Of a DNA stretch of 64,000 nt, positions 31,373 through 42,793 are shown in pieces; within the stretch, counting starts at the first letter, position 1, and each line of letters begins with the position of its first letter. The stretch comes from Blastocladiella emersonii ATCC 22665 (Eukaryota > Blastocladiomycota > Blastocladiomycetes > Blastocladiales > Blastocladiaceae), in contig JANHCV010000010.1 of NCBI GenBank assembly GCA_025594325.1, forward strand, positions 124,001 through 188,000, given 5' to 3'. The notes beneath the pieces were generated by a model that was not told the origin of the DNA, searched no databases, and saw only the letters and a list, made by a program, of their open reading frames with translations. The translations under genes and the position numbers were made by a program.

Positions 31373-33763
31373 CTAGAACATGAACGGCTGCGCCGTCGTC
31401 GTCGTCGTCGCCGGTTTCTGGCCCGCGGCCTGCGCGCCGAACGGGTTGCTCGACGCGGCCGTCGCCGCCGGCTTGCCGAACGGGTCCAGGTTCGCAAACG
31501 GGTCGCTGACCGCGACGTAGTTCGGCCCGGCAGCCCCCGTGGCCGCGGACGTGGCACCGTTGCCGCCGAAGGGGTTGGACGTCGCGCCGCCGAAGCCCGT
31601 GGCCTGCGGCTGCTGCTGATGCATGCCCATGAACCCCGTCGACTGCATCCCGAACGGCTGCTGCTGGGACTGCTGCTGCGGCTGCGACATGCCCGAGAGA
31701 CCCATCCCGAACGACGCCGACGCCGTCATCCCGAACGGGTTGGCTGCGGCCGCGGGCTGCTGCTGCATCCCCATGAACCCGGTCGACTGCGGCTGCTGCA
31801 TCCCGCCCATGAACCCGGTCGACTGCTGCTGGACGCCGCCCATGAAGCCCGTTGACTGCATACCGAACGGCTGCTGCTGCGACTGCTGCATGCTCGACAT
31901 GCCCATGCCGAACGACGGCGACGACGTCATACCGAGCGACCCCGCGCCGTTACCGAACCCGGTCGACTGCGCGCCAAACGGATTCGCCGCCGTCGAGCCG
32001 TTCGCGAACCCGTTGCTCCCGCCCGTGAGCGCCATCGACACGGCGGCCGCGGGCGCGGGCGACGCCGACCGCTGCGCGCCCGTCAGTGTGCCCATGGGGT
32101 TGGGGCTTGGGTTCGCGAACGGGTTGAACGAAGAGGACTGCGACCCGCCGAACTGCGACCCCGTCGCCTGCGGCTGCTGCATGCCGAACGGGTTCCCCGT
32201 CATGGCGCTCCCGACGGACCCCGTCGGCATCGGCGGGACCGGCGACCCGCTCGCGAACGGGTCGAACAGCGGGCCCGGCGCCGCGCTCGCAAACGGGTTC
32301 TGCCACGGCGACCCGGGCCCGGAGCTCGCGGTATGCGTCGGGCTCGCGTAGTTGCCCGGCGACGACGAGGAGGCAAACGGGTTCCCGCCATTCGCCGAAC
32401 TGCCGCCGAACGCCGACGACGACGCGCCCGTCGCGCTACTCGCGACGCCGTTGAACCCGAACCCGGCCGACGAGAAGGGGTCGAACGGCGCGGCGCCCGC
32501 GGCCGGCGCTGGGTACGCCGCGGCCACCTGCTTGGTGTTGTCCTCGAGCGCCGAGAAAAAGTCGATGAGCGCCGGCGGCGGCGCGGCCATGGGCGCGGGC
32601 GGCGGGCCCGTGGGCGTCGGCGCGATCGCGATCGACAGCTTGCGCGCGGTCGGCGAGGTCGAGCTCGATGAGGGCGCAGCGGGCGATGGCGACGAGTACT
32701 GGCGCTGCTGCGGGGGCGGCGATGCGGCGCCGTTCCCGTTCCCGTTCCCGTTGTTGTTGCGCGGGATCGTGCCGAGGTTGCCCTTGTCGAGCTCGGCCTC
32801 GAGCGAGTCGGCAATGTCGGGGATGTGGCGGAAGTCGGGGACCGAGATCTGCAGGACGCCGGGCGGGAACCCGCGTGCCGTGGCGAGGAAGGTATCGACG
32901 GCCTTGGCCTGGGCGACGAGCTGGCGGAACAGGGCGATGCCGTTGCGGGCGAGGGGCGGCGGCAGGTCGCCGAGGCGCTGCAGGATGTTGATGACACCCT
33001 CGTTGAGGATGTGGTAGAGGCGCATGAGGTCGCGCAGGAGCAGCTTGAAGGCGGCGAGCGTCACCTCGTTGTCGATCTCGGACGCGGCAAAGTGCGCGCG
33101 CAGGAGGACCTGGAACTGGCGCAGCACCGCCGCCAGCTCCTTGATCAGCGCGTCGTTGACGGGCGCCGTGCGCATGGCCCGCGCCACGTCCGTCGGCAGG
33201 TGCGCGTCGCGGTTGATGCTCCCGTACGAGTCGGCCGACTGCTTGGTCGGGGATGCGGGGCGGCAGTAGTCGCGCTTCTGCTCGCGGTAGACGTGCACCT
33301 TCTCCTCGAGGTACGCCGCGTACCGCGAAATGTTCTTGCTCTGCTCGATGCGCACGCCCGACGAGTCGCGGAAGTTGGCCAGGTTCAGGATGCTCGGCTG
33401 CGTCGCCAGGTACCCGATCAGGCGGTCGCCCGAGCCCTGGTCCATGAGGATGTGCGTGACGATGAGGGCCTTGAACACGACCTACGTTCGCGAGGGTTGG
33501 TTAGACATGATCCCTCGCCCACACACCGATGAGTGACAACGTACGCTCCAGCTCGAGTCGCGCAGGCGCAGCTCGAGCAGCTGGCCAATGTCGGCAATGG
33601 AGATGTCGCGGCGCCACGTTGCGTTGAGCAGGATCGAGACGTGCTTCCACTTGGGCGCCTTGGAGTTGCGCTTGGTCGCCTTGACCATGGCCGTCTCGAG
33701 GTCCTTGACGAAGAAGGCCTTGGCAACCACCACCTTTTCCATGACGCGGTCGCTCGTCGACAT
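31373..33763 (-). CDS. AP180/CALM clathrin assembly protein (ANTH domain)
   Basis: Endocytic adaptor linking PtdIns(4,5)P2 membranes to clathrin. Exons 33763-33545 and 33481-31373, 775 residues. The ANTH domain is about residues 1-290. The lipid-binding K-x9-K-x-K-H motif is intact (KATKRNSKAPKWKH), the splice restores SWSVVFKALIVTHILM, and SKNISRYAAYLEEKV follows. The C-terminal 400 residues are disordered, with many NPF tripeptides (EH-domain ligands), several DPF tripeptides (AP2 appendage ligands) and repeated QSTGFMG units with Gln/Met. It is head-to-head with MPC1. Confidence 0.95.
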
Positions 33764-34456
33764 GGTGGCGGTCGGTGGTCGGTGGTCGGTCGGTCGTGCG
33801 AGGAAGGAACGGATCGGATCCGGAGAAGCAATAAGCAAGGTCGTGCTAGTAGCGAGCGCCGCGGCGGGCGAGATTCATGCAGTGACGGTCGAGTACGCGA
33901 ACGTTACGAGCCGTGCGTCGAGTCGGGAGAGAGGGGGAGGGGAGGGAGAGGGCGGGCAGGGAGGCGGACCGCGAGCAGCTTGCGCCACACTGCGCGCGGA
34001 CCCGAGGAGACAGACGCGTGCGCAGCTCGCAGAAACAAAAATGTCTCCCGCGTGCGTCTCCTCGCCTCATTTCGTTGCGAGACAGACGCGTGACTGTCAT
34101 GCGCGGCTCCTTGAGAGCGCCGGTTCATGCGCGGGGAGGAGGGCCGGGAGGAGGGCCGGGAGGAGGGCCTAGTTTGACCAGGGACGCGTCTAATAGCGTC
34201 GAATAGCGTAAGAATACCCTCGGGATACATTGCGCGGTATTTCCTGCCTCAGCTCGAGTGGGAGGAGTATCGGGCGACCGTCGCGGTCACGCGATGATGA
34301 GCGATTGGGGGCTCGGGTCCTGCGTCTGTCTCCGGCCGCTGCTCCGCTCCGGCCGTGCTCCGCCGGGTTGCTTCACCGCTCTTCTCCCCCTCCCTCCCCT
34401 CTCGAGCCCAAGATCGCACATACCACGCCATCAAACTCTACGCAACGACATCTACC
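33764..34456. promoter_or_regulatory. Divergent intergenic region, AP180 / MPC1
   Basis: About 690 bp. It includes a 12-bp tandem repeat GGGAGGAGGGCC (three units, about 34135-34170), several ACGCGT boxes (34012, 34089, 34180) and a purine-rich tract near 33920. No gene seen. Confidence 0.5.
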
Positions 34457-35210
34457 ATGGCATCCTGGGCGCGCAACTTTGGCCAGAAGCTCGGCTCCAA
34501 GGAGTTCCGCAACTACCTCATGAGGTGCGCGTGTACCGTGCTCGTGTGAGGGCGACCGGAAGGCTAACGCGTTGGTGTACCGTGTAGCACCGTATGTTGA
34601 TGATGATGGATCAATGGATGGATGGAGCTGGGAGAGATGCAGGATGTAACCTCGGACGCGCTCGCTCGTGTGTATCGCGACCATGCCCGCTGACTAGCAC
34701 TTCTGGGGCCCGGGTACGCTGCCCTGCCACCCGCGACGCGCGCACGTACGCTGACCCGACGACCATCCCGTGTAGTCGCCAACTGGGGTCTCCCGCTCGC
34801 CGCCATTGCCGACATGAAGAAGGACCCCGAGATGATCTCGGGCAAGATGACCGCCGGTGCGCGCTCTCCCCTCGTCCGCTGCCGAGCCAGCACTCACGCC
34901 ATGACCGAGTGTAGCCCTGTCCATCTACTCGCTCCTGTTCATGCGGTTCGCGTGGATGGTGACGCCGCGCAACCACCTGCTGCTCGCCGTGCACGTCGTC
35001 AACGAGACGGCCCAGCTTGGCCAGGGCTACCGCTTCGTCAACCACTGGTAGTACGTATCGCCGTGCTCGACGTGTCCTCTGGGCAGCGAGTCAAGCGGCT
35101 GACACGCGTGTGCCTCTCTGTGTAGCATGGGTGGCCGCGAGAAGGCGCTCGAGGAGGCCAAGAAGTCGGCCGCCGCCGCGCCTGCGGCCGTCCCCTCGCC
35201 GTCGGCGTAA
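34457..35210 (+). CDS. MPC1: Mitochondrial pyruvate carrier subunit MPC1
   Basis: Subunit of the inner-membrane pyruvate carrier. Six exons: 34457-34524, 34588-34591, 34698-34713, 34776-34856, 34915-35050 and 35126-35210, 129 residues. Exon 2 is only four bases (CACC) and exon 3 only 16. Together they supply the STHFWGPV motif that every MPC1 carries between FRNYLM and [18 protein letters not shown]. Downstream are [46 protein letters not shown] and the C-terminal [14 protein letters not shown]. All flanking splice sites are GT..TAG and phases sum correctly. Confidence 0.95.
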
Positions 35211-35424
35211 TCTAGTTGCACGTCGCGCCGGTCCCCTGCTTGCTGTGCTGATCGAAACGTTGGAATCGCTCTACCTTACCCCACCCTACCCCACTCTCGG
35301 GTCGCTCGTCCGCCCCCCCCCCTCCTCTCCCCATACACTCACCTGCGAAATGAACACAACACGTCCATGATTAGCCTCGCCCAGCAGCAATATCAGCTAT
35401 AAGAAAGAAGAGTAGGTCGTTGGT

Positions 35425-36583
35425 CTAGTTGGGCACCTGCGAGAAGGGGTGGCGCAGCTCGCCCGACTCGGCGAGCGGGTCCTCCTGCGCATGCATACCC
35501 TTGGTCGGGCTCGCGGGGGCCGAGGGCCGGGGCGACTCGTCGCTGTCGTCGTCGTTGTTGCGGGCGACCTGCTTGTCGAGGGCGAGGGCGGCGACGCTGG
35601 TGGACAGGGTGGAGATGATGGAGCCGCGGTGCGAGGCGAGCGAGGGCGAGGAGAGCGGGTTGACGTTGGCAATGGAGGTGAGGATCTCGTCAATGTGGTG
35701 GACGAGGATGTCGAGGGCGACCTTGTTCTCGAAGCCGCGCGGGATGATCACGTCGGCGTTGCGCTTGGTGGGCGCCACGTAGTCCTCGAAGGACGGCTTG
35801 TTGAAGCGCATCCACTGGTTCAGGACCAGGTCGAGCGGCTTCACCTGGCGGTTCTTCTGGCCCAGCGTGTCGCGCGTCACGGTCGAGCTCAGGCGCACGT
35901 CGCTGTCCACGTCCACGAACAGCCGCATGGCGATGCGCTCGCGCAGCTTCTTCTTGTACAGGACCAGGATGCCCTCGAACAGGATCACGTCGGCCTGCGG
36001 GAACGGGACCATGCCGATGCTAGGGTCGAGCGCGACGGGTGAGTTGGATCGGTGTGCGGGTGCGGGTGCGGGTGAGCAGCGCGTACCGCTCCTTCTTGAT
36101 GTAGTCAAACTTGGGCATCTCGGTCGGGCGGCCGTTGGCCACGTCGGCGAGGAAGGCCTCGAGGAGCTTCCAGTCAAACGAGTCTGTTGAGATGGGGGCG
36201 CGTGAGCGACTGGTGCGCCGCCGCGGGTGAACGAGGAGCGCGTACCAGGGTGGTCAAAGTTGTAGTCGCCGTCTAGAGCGATCGCAGCACACGTCGTCAG
36301 CAACCAAATCACTTGAGCACGAACAAAAGCGCGTACTCTCGGCCAGGGCCATCTCCTCGGCCGTCAGCGGGCGGTAAAAGTCGGTGATGGAGACAATGGC
36401 CATGCGGCGGTTCAGCTTCGGGTGCTTGACGCTCAGCTTCTCCTTGATGTAGTTGCACACGTCTTTCTGTGCGGTGGCGGCCGGTGCGTCAGGGTCTGCG
36501 CCACGTGCCGGTCAGGCCAAAAGCGTGCAAACCTTGCCCGAGGCACTGCCGCCGGCGACGCCGATGATAAAGGGGGACGGCAT
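35425..36583 (-). CDS. URK1: Uridine kinase (uridine/cytidine kinase)
   Basis: Phosphorylates uridine or cytidine to UMP or CMP in pyrimidine salvage. Five exons: 36583-36533, 36466-36337, 36272-36246, 36183-36087 and 36019-35425, 299 residues. Motifs: P-loop GVAGGSASGK, IVSITDFYRPLTAEE, GDYNFDHPDSFDWKLL (across two splices), MPKFDYIKKER, ADVILFEGILVLY, RLFVDVDSDVRLS, KPSFEDYVAPTKRNADVIIP and RGFENKVALDILVHHI. The apparent splice after the P-loop lysine gives GKKDVC where the family has GK(S/T)xVC, so the conserved Mg-binding Ser/Thr seems replaced by Lys. The C-terminal 75 residues are a Ser/Asp-rich tail. Exon 3 is 27 nt. Confidence 0.93.
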
Positions 36584-36952
36584 GGTGGTTGATACGTTGC
36601 AGCAAGTGGGTACGCGGGTGCGGCTCGCGTCGAGGGGTGGGGGAGGAGAAGAGGGCGAGCAGGGACTGGGCAACCGGCGGTGGAGCGAGATCCGCAGGCG
36701 CACACGCGGGCGCGATGGGCGTGGCAGGTGCGGGGAAGCGCGCGGTGATTGGCCGAGCCGCGTCGGGTCCACTGGCGCGTCGCTCACGCCGTGTGGCGCC
36801 GCGCTCCCACCACCTGCCCGTTCGGGCGAGTCCCCATGGTGCGCCGTGCAACGGTCCAAGAGAAGGGAAGGGACCCCCCTCCCTCAGTGCTCTCTCTCCC
36901 TCCCCCTAAACGCAACTCTGTCCATGAAGCACGAATGAATGAGCGAGCAAGC
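36584..36952. promoter_or_regulatory. Divergent promoter, uridine kinase / type I membrane protein
   Basis: 370 bp between opposite start codons; GC-rich, no TATA box recognised, no gene. Confidence 0.5.
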
Positions 36953-39947
36953 ATGGACCGACGACGCTCGCTGCTGCGATCGTCGCTCGCGCCACCGCGG
37001 CCACCATGGCCCGCCCGCGCCACCCTGCTCGTCCTCGCCGCCCTGATGTGGGCCACGGCCGCCGCGAGTGCGCAGCGCTTCGGTACCGGCCCTACTCCAC
37101 CACCATCGCGCACCCGTGTCCTCATCACCATCCTTCCCAAATGAGGTAGAGTGGAACTCGACCTCGCTCCTCGCCTCGCTCGGCCTCCCCGCATCCACAA
37201 CCACGGGCCTGCCGCCGCTCTTCCTCGACGAGAACCCCATCTCGGGCGCGCCGCGCTTCCTCGTCGCCTTCCTCAACACCAACCGCACCACCGACGGCAT
37301 CCCGCGCCTCGAGATCGCGTGCCTGCGCGCCGCCTCCATCGACTGGCGCGAGTCCGTCCCCCTCGAGTCGGCCCCCGCACCACCGGGCGTCACGCCGCTC
37401 GAGTGGGGACTGGTCGGCGCAGACAACGACACGCTGGTCCTGGTCCAGGCCGTCGTCGAGACCGCGCCCGGCTTTGCGACGCCCGTCCACCGCTTCGCCA
37501 TGACCGCCATCGCGGGGCTCCGCGCGCCGACCGGCCGCGTCACGTCGCGCCTGCACGGCGAGCCGCTCAGCGCGCCCATCCACACGCCCTGGCTGCTCGG
37601 ACCCGACGCCACGGCGCTGTATGCGCTCGCCCAGGGGTTCCTCGAGTCCGGCGCGCCGTGTCTCATCCGCACCGTCTTCTCGCCCACCCCCGGCGCACCG
37701 CCCGTCCAGACGTGCATGCTCCTCACCCTGCCCAACCGCAAGGCCGCCGCCGCCGTGTACGCGCGCGACGGCGTCGTCCGCGTTCTCGTCAACGCACAGG
37801 GTCCCGCGCTCTACGACGCACCCGAGAACGGGCTGCCCTTTATTCCGGCGATGCCGAACCTCGACCCGCCGCCCGGCGAGATCCGCGCTATCACCGATCC
37901 GCGCGCCGACTGGGCGGCTGCGGACGCCGCGGGCGACCGCGCGTTTGTCGTCGCCGAGCGCGGTATCTACACGGTCGCCGGCGGGAAGCTTCTCTCGCAC
38001 ACGGCGGTCCCCGGCGCTGCCCCGCTCGGCATGGTCGGGCCCGACCTTGCTTTCTGTGGTGACGGCCGCGTGACGGTCGGCACGGCGCGGATCGCGTCGC
38101 TCGCGTGCTCGCCCGACGACCGCATCGCCCGCGACGACGCCGACCGCCTGCTTCTCGTCTCGCCCGCCGCGGGGTCCGTCCGCATCCTCCCGAAACCGTG
38201 GGACTCGGCCACCCCGCGCGAGCTGCGCCTCGCCCCGAACGTCCGCCTCGCGGCCCGCGGCAAGTACCTCGTGTCGGGCCACCGCATCGTCGCGCTCCCA
38301 GTGACCCAGGACCAGCTCGACGCGCTCCCGGCCGCTGTACCCGCGCCCGCGGCAACCGCCGTCCCGCCGCGCGACGTGCCCGACGATACCGCGCGGTCGG
38401 GCCTCTCCAGCACTTTCTGGGTGATCGCGCTCGTCACCACCGCCGCTGTCCTGCTCGTCCTCGCGTGCGGCGTGCGCCGCGGGTGGTGCTGCGCGCCCAC
38501 GGCGTACCGCAAGGCCGGCCGCCGCGGGAGCACCGCGGGGCCCGTCCTGCTGTCGCCCGTCGCGCACGGGTCCAAGGCCTCGTCTGCGTCGCTCGACGCG
38601 CATCGGCCGGCGGTCCTCGAGGAGCGCGCGGGGTCAGCGCGCCGGCCCTCGATCCCAACATCCGGGACTAACAGTAATGGGAGCGGTGGGAGCGGCGCCG
38701 GGTCCGTCCGGTCCCTCCTCGCGCTCGCGTCGCAGTCGAGCGTGTCCATCATCGCCGAGTCTGCGCGCAAGCTGTCCGAGACGTTCCTCCCACCCGCAGC
38801 CGGCGCTTCTTCATCGTCAGCGGACGCAGCCGAGGCCGGCGAGTCCCAGTCCATGCGCCGCGCACACCTGCCGTCGCGCCCGTCGCGCGTGCACCTCCTC
38901 GCGGCCGAGCTGTGCAGCAAGCCGAACCCCGTTAGCCCGACTTCCGCCAACGCGCCAAAACCCGAGCAGGTCCACACGCTCGAGTCGTTCCCGCAGTACC
39001 GCGGGCCCGGCGACACGCCCGCGACGGAGCGGTCCGCGCCCGAGTTTCCGACCGCGGCAAGGCGGCCGACCGATGGGACGCTGTACCATGGCGACGACGA
39101 CGACGAGAGCGGGAAGGCGGTGGCGGCCGAGGGGACTGCGGGCTCATCCACCGCCGTCCCCGCGTCCACGGCGCCCGCGAGCTCGGGCAGCGGCGGCGGC
39201 GGCGCCAACAACGGCGGGAGCAGCAGCGACGTGACGACGTCGTCGCACACGAACGCGAGCCGGCCAACACTCGCCGCGACCGCGGCGTCCTCGTCCGCGA
39301 CGCTCCACCACCCGCTGCACTACGCGCTGTCGTCACCGACTGCGCCGCTCCCGACTCACCGCATCCCCGCGACCCCCGGCGCCAGCTGGGCGACGTGGGG
39401 CGAGCCCAACTACGCCACGCTCTCGTACGGCACCACGAGTCCCGCCGACACGCCCGCGCCCAGCTACCCGAACACGCCCGACCGGCGGTCGCGGTCGTCG
39501 TCCATGGGCACGCTGTACCACCCCGGCGGCGCCGCGAGCCAAGGGCCCAGCCCGCCCCGGTCGCGACGGAAACGCACTATCAGCGGGTCCGGCTTGCCCA
39601 TGCTTCTCCCGCTCACCCCGCCGGTACCTACCGCGGCGGCGGGGGTGGCGAGAGCGAGAAGCCGGTCACGCAGCGGGTCAAGGACGCGGTCTCGCGCGCG
39701 GTCCATGTCGCGCGACTTGACCGAGGCTGCCGCGGCTGGTGGGATCCCGGACGACCCGCTCGCGGAACAGCTCCGGATCGATGTCGCCATGGCCAACGCC
39801 GCGTACTGGGCGCTCCAGGCCGAGGCGGGCGAGCGCCGGTCCGCCGTGGGTCCCGCGGCGGCGGCAGCGGCGGACGAGGTCGGGGTCCCGCTCGTCGTAC
39901 CGTCGCTTGCGGGGGTCGCGGGGCGCGAGCGGAGGCGCGCGGCGTGA
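36953..39947 (+). CDS. Type I membrane protein of unknown family
   Basis: Exons 36953-37082 and 37150-39947, 975 residues. The N-terminus is a signal peptide or anchor (WPARATLLVLAALMWATAAA), an ectodomain of about 410 residues follows, then one transmembrane helix (FWVIALVTTAAVLLVLACG, about residue 465) and a 490-residue cytosolic tail. The ectodomain has repeated short beta-strand-like blocks (APRFLVAFLNTNR, DNDTLVLVQAVVE, PDATALYALAQGF, DRAFVVAERGIYTVAGGKL), suggesting a beta-propeller, but no family is recognised. The tail is Ser/Thr/Pro-rich with an Arg-Ser run (ARARSRSRSGSRTRSRARS). An in-frame ATG six codons upstream (36935) is an alternative start. It could be a surface sensor, by architecture only. 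Confidence 0.75.
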
Positions 39948-40054
39948 TGGTGGGGGAAGTGTCGTGTATCAGTGCCTGCTTGTGTAATAATACCCAAAGC
40001 GTTTTGTTCCCCTGACGTGCTATGCTTGTCGGTGCGGTGCGCGACGCAGTGCAT

Positions 40055-40078
40055 GAGACGCGTCGATCTATCGTGTGA
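40055..40078 (+). promoter_or_regulatory. Orphan copy of the shared MluI-box element
   Basis: GAGACGCGTCGATCTATCGT followed by GTGA, with no recognisable gene at the usual distance downstream. Confidence 0.4.
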
Positions 40079-40403
40079 TGATGTGGTTTCCTGCACGACG
40101 ACCCAGGGGCATCTGTGAGTAGGCGCGCGCCCTACAGCATTCCATGCCCCCAAGCACCTCACTAGGATCGATTTGCCTAAACCTAAATTGCCGGCCGTGC
40201 AGCGCTTCATGTTGATGCTGCGACGATAGCGGGATTGTCTAAAGCGGGATTGTCTATAGCGGGATAGAGGCTTTCCGTGATCTTACGCCGATTTCGCAAA
40301 GGGGAGTCGATTCTATGCGGCCGTGTCCGCGTGGAGAGAATTTGATCTCGAAGGTGGCCCTACTCAGCTCGCTCTCGGCTGCGTTGGCCGCGAGAGCTTT
40401 TGA

Positions 40404-40427
40404 GAGACGCGTCGATCAATCATGTGA
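40404..40427 (+). promoter_or_regulatory. Shared MluI-box element before the LRR pseudogene
   Basis: GAGACGCGTCGATCAATCAT followed by GTGA, 147 bp before the pseudogene ATG. Confidence 0.5.
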
Positions 40428-40550
40428 CGGGCGGCTGACCGTGAGCCAGCCGAAGAGCAGGCGTTGCGCGCGCTCCAGTCACCGCCACCAGTCCTCTCAA
40501 CCCATGGAACCGCTAGAAACCCACAGGGTGCAACGTAAACTTCATGCAAA

Positions 40551-41500
40551 ATGCTCCGGGCTATTCATGTTCCCGAGGGTCTCGAACGGATTCTTGTTTT
40601 TTGCGATTCTCGGACATGAGCCGACCGACGCCACTGGTCCGCTCGAGTACGCCCGGGTCTTGCCGCATACCCTTGCCCCGCGCGTCGAGAAACCGCTGCT
40701 TGGCCACGCTTTAACCCTTTCACTGGACTCGGCAACTGCACGCGGCGACGTGATCGTGCTCAACAGGTGGGCTTCCCTCGAGATACCGCTCACCTGCTCG
40801 CACGATGCCCTCGGTGCCGCGATCGATGCGCGCCACCTCGAAACTCTCGAGTGGTGGCGGGACCGTGGCTACGTCAATGTCAAGGAGCTCAAACCGTGGC
40901 TCGACTTGCGCGAAAAACAGCCCGACGCCCACGTTGCCCTTGGCGTCCGGCCTCCAGTGGAGCGCCTCTATGCCCATTTGGACGACGGCGGGGCGCAAGG
41001 AGCAGGAACAGACGCTGGCGTCAAGTGCATGGCTGCCGAAATCGAGGCTGGAACCGTTTGCGAAAACATCAAGTTCATCGCCGACCCGATCTCCATGGCC
41101 GGAGTGGAGGTTCTCAACGCTGCCTTGGCCAGCCCGCTCCATCGGCTCGCAGATATCGACTTCAACAGTTACACACTCGACTTGCCGCGCCTCCTCGCGC
41201 TGCGGCTTCCGCCTAATCTGTATGCGGCAACCTTTTCGAGTTACTGGCTTGGCAGTCGGTCCTCCTCGTCTCGGACTCCATTGAAACCCATGGCTTGGCC
41301 GCCACAGCTCGATTCGCTCGCCTTTTTCTCGTCCGACCTCTCCGCGGCTGCCTCCCTCGTCTTTCATAGACTTCCTGTGACTTTGAATCGCCTTGCGGCT
41401 AACCGCTGCTCGCTTGACGACCGCGCTGTGCTCAAGCTTTTCTGTTTGTGGCCGGAGCGCCGCTTGACGTGCGCTTTCAACAGTGCCCTGTTGGATCAAT
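40551..41500 (+). pseudogene. LRR-type protein pseudogene (frameshifted and 3'-truncated)
   Basis: Paralogue of the intact gene at 61719-63518. The ATG at 40551 begins MLRAIHVPEGLERILVF, aligning with MFEAIHLPKVLERILFF of the intact copy. A run of six T (40597-40602) is then one base too long, and similarity continues in the next frame: EYARVLPHTLAP, DSATARGDVIVLNRWA, ARHLETLEWW, AGVEVLNAALASP, YTLDLPRLLALRLP and CSLDDRAVLKL. Similarity stops near 41490, about halfway through the family length. The frame then stays open to 42504, antisense to the NmrA-like gene, with no resemblance to the LRR region. It could still yield a shorter protein from a later ATG such as 40568, so inactivity is inferred. 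Confidence 0.8.
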
Positions 41501-41547
41501 CGATGATAGGATCAAGTATTATATGTATTTCTTTGCAATGTACAGTC

Positions 41548-42411
41548 TCAGATACTCGCGATGAAATCCTCAAGGGTGCGACGCTTGTACCCGGGGACGA
41601 GGTGCACGTCGGACCCGACCGTGAAGAATCCGACCCCCCACTTTTTGCGGAGCAGCGGTGCCAGCGCGAAATCGCTCGTCTTGATCTCGGCGTCGACGTC
41701 GGCCAGCGACTGCACCGTGACCGTGGGCGCGACGCCGCCGTGCTTCTTGGCGAGCGCGGCCGCGATCTGGTCGCCATTGGCCACGACCTCGCTCACGCCA
41801 ATGGCGCGGCCCGCCAGCTCGGCCGCGGGCGTCGCCGCGAACAGCGATGCGTACGCCGCGGCAATGTACGCCGTCGAGCTGAGCGCGACCGAGTGCGTGC
41901 GCGCGTCGTCGCCCACGAGGTGCAGCTTGTTGCCCTTGACGTCGATGCCGATGAACGGCGTCGCGAGGCAGTACTCGGTGAACCCGCCCGTCAGCACCAC
42001 CGCGAACGGGACCCCTGCAGCCCTGAGGGCCTCATCGACGCGCCCCTTCTCTTCGAGCAGCCCGAACGCGCGGCGCTCGTGCGGCGTGTACAGCACGGCG
42101 AGGTCCGACGGCACGAACAGCTTGACGCCGGCGGCCTTGATGGCGGGGATCAGGTCGATCTGCGCGGCGATGCCCGGCGCGCCGACCGTGGACAGCAGAA
42201 TGTCGACGCCCGCGAGCGCCTTGGTGAGGGCGGCCGTGTCGGCGAAATCGACCTCGACGGCCTCGACGTTGGCGGGCAGGCCCGAGGCGTCCGAGCCGGG
42301 GCGGTGCAGGACCTTGACCTTGGGGTGGGCGGACGACGCGGCGAGGGCCTCGACGATGGGTTTGCCGGCGAGGCCGCGGTGGCCGATGAGGGCGATGGTG
42401 TTGGCGGTCAT
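41548..42411 (-). CDS. NmrA-like / isoflavone-reductase-like NAD(P)-binding protein
   Basis: Single exon, 287 residues. Rossmann start TIALIGHRGLAGKPIVEALA with a GxxGxxG nucleotide loop, then KVLHRPGSD and VDFADTAALTKALAGVDILLSTVG, and IPAIKAAGVKLFVPSD, as in the atypical short-chain dehydrogenase NmrA/isoflavone-reductase group. The C-terminal part carries GGFTEY and FIGIDVKGNKLHLVGD, typical of these proteins. The substrate or regulatory role is unknown. The start at 42411 was chosen over an upstream in-frame ATG because it directly precedes the Rossmann strand. TATACAAAA on the minus strand lies at 42496-42488, about 77 bp before the ATG. Confidence 0.85.
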   Translation of the reverse strand: MTANTIALIGHRGLAGKPIVEALAASSAHPKVKVLHRPGSDASGLPANVEAVEVDFADTAALTKALAGVDILLSTVGAPGIAAQIDLIPAIKAAGVKLFVPSDLAVLYTPHERRAFGLLEEKGRVDEALRAAGVPFAVVLTGGFTEYCLATPFIGIDVKGNKLHLVGDDARTHSVALSSTAYIAAAYASLFAATPAAELAGRAIGVSEVVANGDQIAAALAKKHGGVAPTVTVQSLADVDAEIKTSDFALAPLLRKKWGVGFFTVGSDVHLVPGYKRRTLEDFIASI

Positions 42412-42793
42412 TTTGTTGTGTGTGGGTGCCTCGGGAGGAAGGGCTTTGTTGTGAGGATCAAGGTTGGGAGAGGCGGGCGTGCCGCGCTTTTGTATAGGTT
42501 GTAGCGCGCGGCACCAGTCCGTGTGCGCGTAGCTCATGGACCATGCTGAGGTGAGGTGAGCACGCCATTTTCGAGTGCAGCACCAGAAGCGGCGGCTTTC
42601 GTGATGCTGACCTGATCGGCATTTGCGTCAGCGCGCGTGTCAGCCTCTCGCGAAGGCCGCGGGTCCCAAAATTAGTCTCAGCCACACCTGATCGCGTCAG
42701 CACGCGTTGCGCCACTCCCGCGTGCTCAAAGCGGGCACCGCGGCGAGCGAGGAGAACCCGCCGGGCTTATGTCGGACACGACCGGAGAACTAT
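42412..42793. promoter_or_regulatory. NmrA-like gene promoter / B9D2 3' flank
   Basis: Holds the TATACAAAA element; no further gene seen. Confidence 0.5.

Larger units (their letters stand above)
39948..40550. other. Intergenic region with an orphan promoter element and short repeats
   Basis: Contains an orphan copy of the shared element (40055-40078), a 15-bp tandem repeat AGCGGGATTGTCTA(A/T) (about 40228-40268) and the element before the LRR pseudogene (40404-40427). Confidence 0.6.

Noticed and set aside
41500-42504. Continuation of the LRR pseudogene frame to 42504
   Set aside because: It is the antisense of the NmrA-like coding region and has no LRR similarity; openness is due to codon composition of the opposite strand.
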